From Aphelocoma coerulescens (taxonomy: Eukaryota; Chordata; Aves; Passeriformes; Corvidae): DNA of 64,000 nt. Under the pieces are notes generated by a model that was not told where the DNA came from, did not search any database, and saw only the letters and a program-made list of their open reading frames with translations. The translations under genes and the position numbers were made by a program. Below, one piece after another: positions 26,304-37,485 of this stretch; the stretch's first letter is position 1; the number at the start of each line of letters is the position of its first letter. Location of the stretch: positions 87,962,004 to 88,026,003 of the forward strand of contig NC_091015.1 in NCBI RefSeq assembly GCF_041296385.1. Reading direction: 5' to 3'.

Positions 26304-26542
26304 GATCATAGACTCATAGAGTTGGATGCAACCTGTCAGGATCATTGAGTTCAACTCTGGCCCTACACAGAACATCCCCAAGAGTCACACTGTGTGCCTG
26401 AGAGAGTTGCCCTAACACCACTAGAACTCTGTCAGTCTTGGTGCTGTGACCACTTTCCTGGGCAGCCTGTTCCACCACTCTCTGTGAAAAAAAACCTTTT
26501 CCTGATATCCGGCTTAAACCTCCCCTGACTCAGCCTCATGCC
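26304..26542 (-). mobile_element. CR1 LINE 3' fragment, antisense
   Basis: The plus strand reads the reverse complement of a CR1 3' end: GATCATAGACTCATAGAGTT (tail), then AACATCCCCAAGAGTCACAC, GGGCAGCCTGTTCCACCACT and the CCTGATATCCGGCTTAAACC block. Its tail is at 26304 and its truncated 5' side is near 26542. Confidence 0.92.
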
Positions 26543-26544
26543 AC

Positions 26545-26771
26545 GATGAAGGAATAGCAGGTCTTGGGAAGATATTAGATTAAAAAAAAATTCCTGACTA
26601 TGCAGAAAATGCCGATGTGGAGAGGACAAAATTTAGCTGGGGCGTGGAGATTATCCATGTATTACCCAGTTCGGCTGTACTGGTTGACAATAATTTAATG
26701 GTTTTTTAGTGGCTGGACTTCAAGATTTTAGTGGTCTTTTCTGACCTTAACAATTCTCTGATTCTATAATT
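26545..26771 (+). mobile_element. CR1 LINE 3' fragment, sense, head-to-head with its neighbour
   Basis: The right part is a clear CR1 end: GTGGCTGGACTTCAAGATTT, then AGTGGTCTTTTCTGACCTTA and CAATTCTCTGATTCTATAAT. The left part (26560-26640, AAGATATTAGATTAAAAAAA) resembles the internal CR1 GATATTAGG region but is weak. The two CR1 pieces have adjacent 5' sides and outward tails. Confidence 0.7.
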
Positions 26772-28809
26772 TGGCAGTCTTGGGTAAACCCTAAAGTAGC
26801 CTGCAATAAAGACATTCTAGATATTTTGCCCTGTTTCTTGTACATAAAGGTAGCAAACTCTTTTCAGTAATGAAAATAGTGACAAGTTCTTTTTATTTAT
26901 TTGTCACTCTTTATTTTCCAAGTGTTCAAATTATTTTACTTGATCTTTTGGTTGCTCTTACTCCATGTTGCACTTTGGTATGAGCCTGGACTTAGCACAG
27001 CATTGAATAACTTCTTCAAAGCAATATGAGTTTTAGTAACATAAACATACATAAATTTTAAAAAGTGCATAGATAATTGCACTTTCAGCTGTTCTGAAAT
27101 GATTCTTAATAATACTTTCAAAAAATTTAAAAGTCTTACACTTCATTTTCCTATGGCTGCTGGCTTCTATTTACCTGTGTTACTTGTTTAGTTGTTTATC
27201 TCATTTATGTATTTAAAGATAGTATTTAAATAAACATAAATAATTTTGTGGTTAGCCCACTTGTGCTTAAAAAATAAAAATCAGGCCAAAAGTATCGGTA
27301 AATAATATGAGAAACTTAACAACTGAGTGGCCTTAAGTGCAATCTTCAGCAGACACACACTAAGGATTTAATTCAGCAAAGCTTTTGGGTCACTTGTACA
27401 CCATCAGAGAACATAAAACACACTCCAATGAAAGCACTATGGAATTTTGTTAGCAACTTAGGACCTGTAATAAAACAGCAAAAGTCATGGGTTTTACATG
27501 CTACAGAAAGAAAACAGCAGGGGCTGAAGACATCATGGATCAGGGCTTCCCCTGATGCACGAAGATCTTGCACTGCCAGAAGATTTGTTAAATGCAAGAG
27601 AAGGTAAAAATCATCCACACATTTCTACAAATTGCATCTGAAAGAGAAATTCCCTTCTAATATCCGGTTGTCAGAGTTGATCTTTAACTTTAGAAGGAAA
27701 GAAATGTGGGAACAAAACACTGTTTGTTGTTAGAAATACCTTTAGGAGCTAAACTGACTCAATAGAGAGTAAGATTCATTCCAGATTAAAAAATGACAGT
27801 GATAGAAGTTGTGTATTCTTGTTTAATACAGGATATTTTTTACAACATTCAATTCAGCAATTGGATAATATTTCCCCCTTAAGATTTTGCTAGCTGAATA
27901 GTACAATTTGAACCTCATTAAGTATCTTTGAAGAAATGATACATTGCTTGCCTGTTTGTTTTCATTCTAATGATCAGATACAATTAACCTGAAATTCACA
28001 TCTATGTTTATTTAGGCATATAGGTGGAGATGGAAAAATATGGAAACAGGCCTCAGATGGGGTTTTTTATGCTTTTGGCAGGAGATGGGAGCTATTTGTG
28101 ACCTTTTTTTACCACAATAGTAAGAATCCCTACTTAAAAGAGCTCTCAGGGATAATCCTAAAAGTACTTGGCAAGAAATTCTGTCTTTATTGAAAGCTAT
28201 GTCAGAATTTTATTGCATATTTTTTGCATGAGAAGATCGTTGCTATCAGTGTGTGATGCAATTTTTTCTAGCATATATATTTCTTAAACCTAATGTCATT
28301 CCTTTCTAGAGATGTATGACTTATGTATTCTGGGGGGAATCATTTAAATCATGGGTTAAAAAACCCTTGGAGCTGTTACACAGTACAAGTGGATTACTGA
28401 CCAAGAATGTGTGAACTTGATTTCTTTTTTCTAAGTGGCAAATAGTATTTTTAAATATGATAGACAGTGAGTGTAATTCATGGGTGATTTTATTCTTGAA
28501 TGCAATGTGACAGCCATTGCATTCACCTAAGAGATGATCATTTGACTTTTCTTATTTCTAATAAAATTTCATGTGGAGTATTATGAAGACAGCAAGGATT
28601 ACTATTGCTAATAGTTGGATTGCAGCCTTTTATGTTCAGTCTGCAAAGTCTCCAAGCTAGGACTTGCAGGTTTGCTTTGCCTGTACTTGCTTCAGGCTTG
28701 CTGGAATATTGGTTTAACTATGTTAGATATTGTCTAGTAGTCAGATAACTGTACCTAATTTCGTCAGTTTTAACTTAGCCTTATATGATGTAACATCTAC
28801 TGTTAAAAA

Positions 28810-28814
28810 TCTAG
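28810..28814. repeat. Left target-site duplication TCTAG
   Basis: It is identical to 29366-29370 and flanks the sense solo LTR. Confidence 0.9.
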
Positions 28815-28939
28815 TGTCCTGGGTTGAGGGGTATTCTATTACCATCCTCATGAGCTGTTGAAATCAGGTGGGGCAGTGTTTCCTTGCCTCCTCCCCCCAG
28901 ACTATCTTGCTGTTAATGGCCCATCATTGTCCTGCTGCA

Positions 28940-28946
28940 TGACTCA
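28940..28946 (+). promoter_or_regulatory. AP-1-like TGACTCA site in the LTR (first copy)
   Basis: A consensus TGACTCA heptamer lies in the U3-like half of the sense LTR. The same motif recurs at 29004-29010 and, inverted, in the other LTR at 22084-22090. Function is inferred from the motif only. Confidence 0.35.
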
Positions 28947-29003
28947 GAGATAACTCCCTCCAGACTCTCTTCTGTTAACGAGCCTAATCAACACCTGGCC
29001 TCA

Positions 29004-29010
29004 TGACTCA
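29004..29010 (+). promoter_or_regulatory. AP-1-like TGACTCA site in the LTR (second copy)
   Basis: Second TGACTCA, in the context TCATGACTCAT, which is conserved in the sister LTR (22084-22090 on the opposite strand). Confidence 0.38.
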
Positions 29011-29365
29011 TTACCCCATTGTGAGATGCTCCACCCAGAGGGAGGAACCAAGCATCCCATCGTGGATATAACTGGGACTCTGAGCACCAAAGATGGGCTC
29101 TACTGGATTTCCAGAGGATAGGAGCTACACAGCCACCAATGGATTTTCTGAGGAAGAGCAGACCCCTTCTACTACAGGATCACCACTTCAGAGGATTGCA
29201 GCCACCATTCCACCAGACTGCTACCACTACCCTGCCTAACAGGGACTCAGGTTGTATCTTGACTCTGTCAGTGTTTTCTTTTACTTTCTTTTCCTTTTCT
29301 TTAATTTCCATTAAATTGTTATTCTGACTTGGTGCCTCTCACTGGTTTGTTTTCAAACTAGCACA

Positions 29366-29370
29366 TCTAG
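29366..29370. repeat. Right target-site duplication TCTAG
   Basis: Right copy of the 5-bp duplication flanking the sense solo LTR. Confidence 0.9.
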
Positions 29371-32300
29371 TTAGATTTCTGTAGTTTATAAACAATAGTA
29401 ACAAGCAGTTATTTCATGAAGAATATCTTTTCTATGACCTGTGAATAAAAATTCAGGATAAAGGAATACAGGTATGGAATTATGAGTGTCCAACACTGTG
29501 AAAATCTCACCAATGGGCCATTAGTGATCATTTAAGGAATGTAGCCTTAGAAAAAACTGATTTGGAAACCAGAGATGTAATGTTGAAAAATAATGTATGT
29601 GTAAATATGCTTTAAAGTGTACATTTGGATGCCATAGAGAAATGTGGGTCAGTGAAGAAATCAAGGTGTATAGAATGTTAGAAGTCATAAAGAAATAATC
29701 CCTAGAGGGTCCTAGAGTGAGGAGGAACAAGCTATTTGCATAATTCCATAAGGGCCAGGGGAAGAATGATCTTAATGTCAAAGACTAAGGGATAGAATGC
29801 AAGGAAGTATCTGTATATTAAGTTTCACTGTGTCACTGTGTCATTATTTGGGGATCTTTTTATGTAAAAGAAGTCTTTTCTTCATAATAATAATAAATCT
29901 GCGGTAGTCATCCTTATCTGGTCAGAGTCTTAAGGTTTAAGTTCATCTGCTCTTAAATTCTTGCCTTGCATGGAAAGTGGGTTTCTTTGGCCCACATACA
30001 CTGCAAAAGTCAGAGTGCAACAAATCTGTGCAGAATGCAGGAAAATTAGCCCATAAAATTTATATGAAACAGAGCATTATGCTTTAAACTGCTGAAAACA
30101 ATTTAGAGATCATACAGCTGAACACAGTGAGAATGGTATTTAAAAACTATCAGTTGCTAAGAAAAAGTTGGAGGAACTGCATTTGTTCAGTGTAAAGCAA
30201 AAAACTCTTTAAACTGAAGATATTAAGGATGTTTTAAAATGTAGTTATGAAATGAGTATTTCCTCTGTTGGTGTTTCTGGTTGCCTGTACATGTGCTTGT
30301 AGTCACAGCATGTTGGTGCACAGCAACCTACTGAGAACTGCTGGTGCAAAAGAAATAATGATCAGTAATCTCCATATTTACTGCTAACAGGACAAGAAAA
30401 AATGAACTAAAATTTCAAGGGAAAAAAAATTATTTTGACATTAGGGAAAACTTTCAGTATGATAATAATGAACATTCATTCACATTGTCTAGAAGCTGGC
30501 TGGAATCCTCTTTGCTGGAGATCAAAATCTACCCAGTAGGCTACTTGTCCAGAGTAGCATGGCAGCTGCTTAAATTCTCTTCTAGTCATATATTCTTTAG
30601 GTTTAATGAATGCATCTCTGTTGTCTCGGTTTCACTGAATTTTATGGTTGATGACAAGTACTGTTAGGGTTATATGGGTACCTTGCTTTTAAAAAGTATT
30701 TTAAATGTTGGACTTTTTTTGTTATCATTCAAGGTGTTGCTTTTACAGACAGTATCTAAGTCTCTTTGGAAAAGAAATCTAAAACTCAAGTCAGATGAGC
30801 ATTTAGGTAACCAATAAAAATGTTTATTTTTCTTTATATCATTTGATGATAAATTTCTGGTGGCAGAGTTTCATATGCTTTAACATACTTGTAGTTTGCA
30901 GATCTGTAGAACTTCAAAAAATAAATTTTATCCTTCCCCTATAAGCCTGTCTTGCAATAAGTCAGCCTAAAAACACAGGTAATACTGCCTGAGACAGTAG
31001 TATTTTCAAAACAGTCCAGTGTTGATCTTTACTTACCGGAGAAAAAATGGATGGAAAATCTTTGTTTTTTCTACTGTCATAGGTGTGATTCTAAGTCATC
31101 CCGGTTCGTGCTGGTTCAGGAATTCAGAGTTTTCAGATGGTTCTGCAGTCCACTCCTGAGTCTGGTAGTCTGTTCAAGGATTTCCTGTTGGTTCTTAAGC
31201 GTTTCAAAGAAGTTTATTACACAATTACATAATTCAACACCTATCAGGTGAAAAAACTTCAGAATCATGTAAAATACTACAATGATTATGCATGTTTGAG
31301 CATTTTGACTTCACTTTGTCCAGTAATATTTCTCTCCATAACTTTTGTTTGCTTCTTAGTCAGTTTTTTCCTCTTTCTACATCTGCCAGAATTATTTTTT
31401 TCTGCTGACAAAAGTTCAACTGAACTTTATTTAATGTAGATGGTTTTGTTTCATTTCTATTGAACCCAAAGGTACTATGCAGCATAAATCATCTCTTATG
31501 TTCTGATCTGTTTAAATACAGTGGTTTTTTAAATTTAAGAGAAAAGAAATACAGCAGAGGAGCATAAAAAATTTACTAGTAGCATCCAGTGGTCTCACTC
31601 AATGACACAATAAAATTACAGTGGCAATATTCACATGGACAGAGTTAAGTTGTTCTGACACTTTAAAAAGGTTTCTTGGTTTTTTGTTTGCTTATTTTTC
31701 TTCATAAAAATGGTAGTGACTCATCATAGTGATTCATATTATCAGAGAGGTTTGTGCAGTTGCCAGACAGACATAGAGAAATATACATAGGGTAAGTAGA
31801 ATAGGTTGGTTCAACTCTGTGAGAAAGAAGTGGTCACTGACTTCCTCTTTTAATACACACTACCTGTGTATCACTAAATCCAGGTTATGCTTTGCTTCCT
31901 TTCTTGCTGTTTATGTGATTTGAATAATTAAAGTATATAAGAACAAAATTATGAACTAAAAGTTATCACTCATTCTGTTATAAAAAGTAAAAATATTTCT
32001 TTCATGGCTTTCGTTTCTCACATAGCTGTCAGTGTCAGACAGATTTACATAGAGTTTGCACCAGAAGCATGTGTCAACTCACACACACAATAGTTTTTTA
32101 GTCTTGTTCATGTTACTTTTTTTTTAAAAAATACTACTACACAGAAATATTAAAATTCATGTCACATTGTGTGCTTTTTAATTAAGATTGTGTTCTAAGT
32201 CAGGGAGAAAGCAGTGTGCAATATAAAAAAATAATAAAAAATATCTCTTTAGTCCTTAAAAGCTCCCACTTTTAATTATTTATCTGAACATTTGTTCCCC

Positions 32301-35300
32301 TTTGTAAGTATTAATGTGATTGCTGATTGTGTTACCTCTTGAGACTTGCTGTGGTGCAACCAAGATTCTTTGATACTGTGAATCTTCCATGTGTATTTCT
32401 AAAATGGCTAATCAGCTTCCTATGGGATGCAGATGGGGGAAGACTTTATCCAAAATAAAAGCTGATTATTCCTAGAACTTAGGGTCTAATTGTGATAAAT
32501 ACCAAGGATCTATTTCTACAAATGGGAGCACCAAGTTTAAATAAAATTGGTTTGGTAGAAAATAAGAAATGCATGTATATGGAAAAATATATAGAGAGAA
32601 TATGACTGAATGTTTAAATTATATATTGCTTTTATTCTTTTTCTTGAATAAATTACAAAGAGACCGTTTCTTCAGAAATTCTGTAAGATTCCAATCAAAA
32701 ATAAGACATTGATTGATCTCTGACATATTGACAATGTCTCTGGCCCAGAGAGAAATATATTCTGTTAAAAAAAACCAAAACCTACATAAACTGAGACTAC
32801 CACCATCCTTGAAAACCAACCACAGCACTAATTTAAATTTTTCTCTTTTTTTGAAAATTAAAACTTTAGTCATAATTCAGATTTTAGCCAAAAATACCAG
32901 TATGCTATGGAGAGATGGTAAATGAGAATCAGGTGAACAGAACAGAAAAAAATCCCCATTTTCTAAATCTAAGTAAAATATTAATGAGTGTGTATTATAG
33001 AATTACACAGTAATTTTGTAGGGATGGCTGATTTTTTTTTTTTTTACTATAAAGAAGTTATCTCTCTAAAGAATTATAACAAGATAAATGAAGAAATTAA
33101 AAATAAAATATGCTTTTTGTACATCTCTGCTTTCAGGGATTCTTACCTTCTTTACTGTTTAGATTTGTGTTCTGTGGCAATAGTCCACTGCTAGATATGG
33201 TTATTATTTCTGTCAGATGTGTATCTTTCAATCTGACTCTGAAATGTCAGGCAGATTAAAAAAAACTCTAAGTGTTCATTGGGATCTAAATTTATATACA
33301 TGCATTAGTTAATACTAAATATGTAGTGGTTGCAGGTATGTATCAAAAAAACTGTGACTTCATCTTTGAGAGAAAGATTAAAGATACTCCTTTTCATCAC
33401 TAGACATACTCTCAACAATATCCCAACTGGCTTTTTATGAGTATTGTGACTGGTACGTAATCATAAGAAAATGATGCTGTTCACATAGTGAACAAGAGGC
33501 AATATGACTGGAAATGGTCAACTCCACACATTTCATTTCAATGTGTGATTGCAATGTAATAGAAGATAGTTGGTTCCAGTGGGTCAGAGACTGTATAAAA
33601 GTTGTAAAACTGTTAAAATTGTCCACGCCCTAAAATCAAATGCAGACCCAGCTTCATGTTTTTCAAACAGATAAGAATATCTGTGGTTATATAGAAGCAG
33701 TAGTAGACTGTGCAAATTGGGGAAAGTGATTGGGACCTCTAATTTATATAAACATATATTGGGAGTACTAAGGAAGATTTTCATGACCACATGAAATAAA
33801 TATAAATAAATACTTGAAGCAACAAGACCCTTTGCAATCACTGCAGACTTCATGACTCCAGGTGTTATTTGGCAACAGACATTCAGATCCCGTTTAGGAA
33901 TAACTCAGATGATGTGCCTGATTTCTGGAATGCTGTTTTGATACACAAGGTCTATGATAGAAGGGTCTTTACACTCTCTCCTGTAGTTAAATCACTCTGT
34001 CATGAAGGTCATATTTTGCAAATACTACAGGGAGTCAGTAAAGACAGATGAACTTTCTTGCATTGTTATAGTCTCCATTGCTTCAGATTGTGGAATTTCT
34101 CTACGCTGCACTTTTTTTTCCCCCATTTTTTCATTTATATGGACAAATAATTAATTACTGGAAAAGTAATTTGTTATCATAAAGACATCAGTACATACTT
34201 TCAAGCTCTATGCACTCAATATTGACAGATATTATATTTTGTTTTATTCAAGTCAAGTGTTTGTCTTCATTTATTCAAAACTAATGGGTTTGGTGTTATT
34301 TTACAATGATTTGTGGCTCCAGATAGTAATAACATTTGTACTTGAATTATGTATGTGTAATTTATTTTGTTCTAGCTTTCATATTTGGGCTTTTCCTTGG
34401 AAGACAAAGATTAGCTATATGTCTCTACTATTGATAAAAGTAATTTAATATTTTTTTCAAGTCTTAGTTTGATGGAGGTTTTTTTTTTGCAGAATTGAGA
34501 GTAAATTATACCATGTTCCAATTTTAAACATCTCCAAACACTGCCAGGTGCTGAATGAGTGCCTCTTTTCTGGGTGATCATTAATTAGTAGGGGCTGGAT
34601 TGTTAGTTTTAATGTTGAGTCTGTTTGTTCTTTTGAAATATTTATAATGCTGTTCTTGGATCTCATGTATCAGATCTGTCAATGTTACATTCTCTGAGTG
34701 GCAATACTTTATGTCTGCTGGCTCTGGTATTTTCTGATAATTTCTTCACTTTTTGATTTTCAAGTGCTTCTGAGACAATGGGGTGAAACCAAGAAAAAAT
34801 ATCTCATTACATCAACCCCCTGTGTTACTTTCAGTATACATTGCAAAATATAGCAATTACGAAACCCAAAGTGCTGTTTGAAATGTTTTACAAATTATCT
34901 TTTGCTAAGCTAATTATTTTAGAACTTTTTTCTCTGGACATTTTGCTTGGCCATTTCACAACTGAGTGTAGAAATTCTGGTTATTTGTTTAAATGTTTTG
35001 ACTTAAAAATAAATGGGTAAGCCACTCCTCAGCAAGGAAGTGAGATTTTGTTTTCTTTTTTTTTTCTAATTTAAGGAACTATAATTATTTTGTGGGCTTT
35101 TCTGGTAATGGTGGGATCAGTGTCAAAGAAGGCAGCATCAATATACCTGAACCTTGTTAATTTTGTTTGTTTGGTTGGCTTTTTAAGTAGAGCAATATCT
35201 TAATTAATATTGACTCAGTATTATGCCAAAGCTTATTCAATCCTTTTTCAGAGCTGAGAAAAATGAGCAAAATTTATTAATAATTAAAAAGTAATTACTT

Positions 35301-36865
35301 TTGGATGCAAATTAGTTTGTTTTGGTTTTTTTGGAAATATATATTTAGCTCTAATTCTAGTGGAAGGTTAATTTAATGCTCTCTTCCAAAAAAACCCCAC
35401 CAAAATGAAACATATTTTTGCTGTTCAGTAAGATCTGTGAAGTGTAACAAGGATGAAAAAAAAAAGCAACTGAAGACAACACTTTACTTTTATCCATCAG
35501 CTTATATTTGCTTACTTTCATCTTCCAGTATAAGTGGTGATGTTTTTGAACTCAGTGGTTTGACCATCAACTGTGAAACTTCTAAGGGAATCCAAATGGA
35601 TATCTATTCCTACAAATTGCCTATTACTTGTTCAGACTTTTTACTCTTTCTGATCACATTTTGTCTGTGGCAAGCTTTAATGCAATTCTCAGTTGCAGTC
35701 TAATAATCACTGTTGGATGTTCCTTAGTCAAGTCCAAATATGCTTTGATACTACGCAGACAAAGTTAACTTACAGATCTAAATTTATGCTATCAAACATT
35801 TTACCTTTAAGTCAGACTTGAATTTCATAGTTTCATTTATAAAACAACCACATTCATGAAGAGAAAAGTTTTTTAAGGCCTTGATAGATCCAATTATGGA
35901 GGAACTGAAAGCAACTTTAACTCTCTTCAAGAAATTTCTAACTGTAAATGTCAGGTTCTCAATATGAAAACATTTTATTTTATATTTAGTAGTTCAGTGT
36001 CTTTCTGTGACAAAATTTAAAAGACTATGGGAACAAAATACTATTTTCAAACTCTTCAGAAAGATGTGTTTCATAAATCTAAAACCTTTCACATTCCCCT
36101 AAATATGAATACACACAAAACCATCAGATATAACTAGGAGCAATAAACTAAACTATTGGTCACCAAGTTGGGATAACTCCTATTTCAAGTTAAATGTAGC
36201 GAGGATTTACAAAAAGCTGACTTCCTTTCTGATACATAAAAGGAAATTCTAGAGATCCATGTCTCCATGTCAGCAGTGCACTTGATGTAATGTACCATAG
36301 GAAACAATTAGTGTGGAAAAATATTGCATATGTTATAAAATACATAGAGGTGGCTAAAGGTGAAGCAATATGCTATGCTTTAAGAAGAACTGCTTCTCTA
36401 GAGCAAAGTTAATAGTATTGTTCCTTATTTAGGAGATCATTAATATTTTGTTTAATGACTGCCTCACAAACAAGAAGTGTGAACACATGCTGATACAGAA
36501 TTTTCAGATATTTTGGATAGAAATATGGTCTGAGATATCGTTTGAAAAGTCATGACCCTGGAGTTTGAAAAAATTGCAGTGTAATGAATAGGGGGAAAAA
36601 AAGTTCTGCTTTTTGAAATTAGAAACAATCACATTTTTAAAGAGTCAACTTTATCAGCAGAAAAGGTAGAGAAGGACAATGCTTACCTGCCTGTCCAGAT
36701 TAGGTGTTACTATCTCTATATTGAGTAAAACAACTATCAAATGAATAATCTTCTGCCTTCCCAGCTGACTCTTATATTATCCAGCCTAGAAAAATGATGG
36801 CAAAGGGGCAAAATGTTTGCACTCCTTTGATATTGAGTGTAACCAACTTTTCTTCATGCTATTTT

Positions 36866-36893
36866 CTCCCCCTGTTCTGTTGAGCAGGGGGAG
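36866..36893. repeat. 9-bp GC-rich hairpin
   Basis: CTCCCCCTG and CAGGGGGAG are separated by 10 nt. It is a short stable stem in an otherwise AT-rich region. Confidence 0.6.
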
Positions 36894-37076
36894 TGAGAGA
36901 GTGGCTGGTCAAGTGTCTAGTAGCTAGCCAAGGTGAATCCATCACAGGACATCAATTTAGAAAAAAAATATCTGATTGATTTTGATTCTAACTTTTGCAA
37001 TACTTTGAAATATAATTAAATTCAGTAACATATATTGCATAAATCTAGGTATTCAGGAGAAACATTAGGTATTAGT

Positions 37077-37111
37077 TATTGTGATATCTTTAGGTATTGT
37101 GATATCTTTAG
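37077..37111. repeat. 18-bp tandem duplication
   Basis: TATTGTGATATCTTTAGG is followed directly by a second copy that diverges only at its end. Confidence 0.85.
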
Positions 37112-37319
37112 TGACCATCAAAGTTAGAATTTGGTCTCCTTCATCAAACAACTGAAGGAAGTACAACAAATTCTTTAGTTTTTTCCACTCCCTGCTACCT
37201 TTTTCTCTGAAAGCTCAGCCTCCTAAATCTTTATCAATACTAATGATGACACAGTACATTAAATCTTCCAGCCTTTTACAATGTATTTGTCTGGGAATAA
37301 AATATGAATTCAGAAGCTG

Positions 37320-37353
37320 CACTCTACTTTCTTTTTCTAAAGAAAGTAGAGTG
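37320..37353. repeat. Perfect 15-bp hairpin over the exon 3' end and donor
   Basis: CACTCTACTTTCTTT, loop TTCT, then AAAGAAAGTAGAGTG. It covers the last 26 bases of the candidate exon 37328-37485 and the GT donor at 37327-37326. Confidence 0.85.
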
Positions 37354-37485
37354 AATAACCCATTGTAGGCCACTAGAAAGTCTGCTGAATGAAGAAGTGC
37401 TGCCCAGTTGTCCATAGGACAGCTGCCAGTTTTTGATCTCTGCAGGCTTTTCTAATTCATCTGAATGATCTATGTAGCTTTGCAA
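37328..37485 (-). CDS. Coding exon of the same unrecognised gene, with its donor inside a hairpin
   Basis: A minus-strand acceptor (TACTTTCTTCCTCAG) is followed by a phase-0 open segment of 52 codons plus two bases, encoding LQSYIDHSDELEKPAEIKNW and then a Ser-rich part (GSTSSFSRLSSGLQW) and a basic end (FFRKR). The frame reaches TAG directly after, so the exon must either end at AA|gtagag (37327/37328) or be terminal. That donor is weak, but it leaves phase 2, exactly what the exon at 7949-8141 needs. The last 26 nt of the exon plus the donor form a perfect 15-bp stem (37320-37353). The gene is unrecognised. The acidic/Trp and Ser-rich composition looks protein-like rather than random. Confidence 0.5.

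Larger units (their letters stand above)
28815..29365 (+). mobile_element. Solo LTR of the same retrovirus family (sense)
   Basis: This 551-bp element begins TGTCCTGGGTTGAGGGG and ends TTTTCAAACTAGCACA. The 5-bp duplication TCTAG lies at 28810-28814 and 29366-29370. It shares the order and sequence of blocks with the antisense LTR at 21570-22234. An ATTAAA polyadenylation-type signal is at 29310-29315, near the expected R region, followed by a CTCTCACTGG stretch. The short open frames inside are not genes. Confidence 0.93.
8142..37327 (-). other. Inferred 29.2-kb intron
   Basis: This is the interval between the two phase-2-matched minus-strand exons. It holds the antisense CR1, both solo LTRs, the CR1 pair, hairpins and two unplaced exon-like segments (13.1 and 25.5 kb). 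Stretches between these (10.7-13.1, 13.3-21.6, 22.5-25.4, 26.8-28.8 and 29.4-37.3 kb) show only AT-rich unique sequence. The call depends on both exons being real. Confidence 0.4.

Noticed and set aside
27373..27618. Minus-strand frame with an internal acceptor TTTTGCTGTTTTATTACAG
   Set aside because: The open part downstream is short, the donor is poor, and its phase-1 start does not fit the neighbouring exons.
29139..29327. Plus-strand 62-codon frame
   Set aside because: Inside the sense solo LTR, spanning its poly(A)-signal region.
32619..32873. Minus-strand frame after a strong acceptor (TTTTTTTTAACAG)
   Set aside because: No usable donor, and Lys/Asn-rich drift toward the end; probably chance.
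34457..34666. Minus-strand 69-codon frame
   Set aside because: No acceptor with a pyrimidine tract and no consensus donor.
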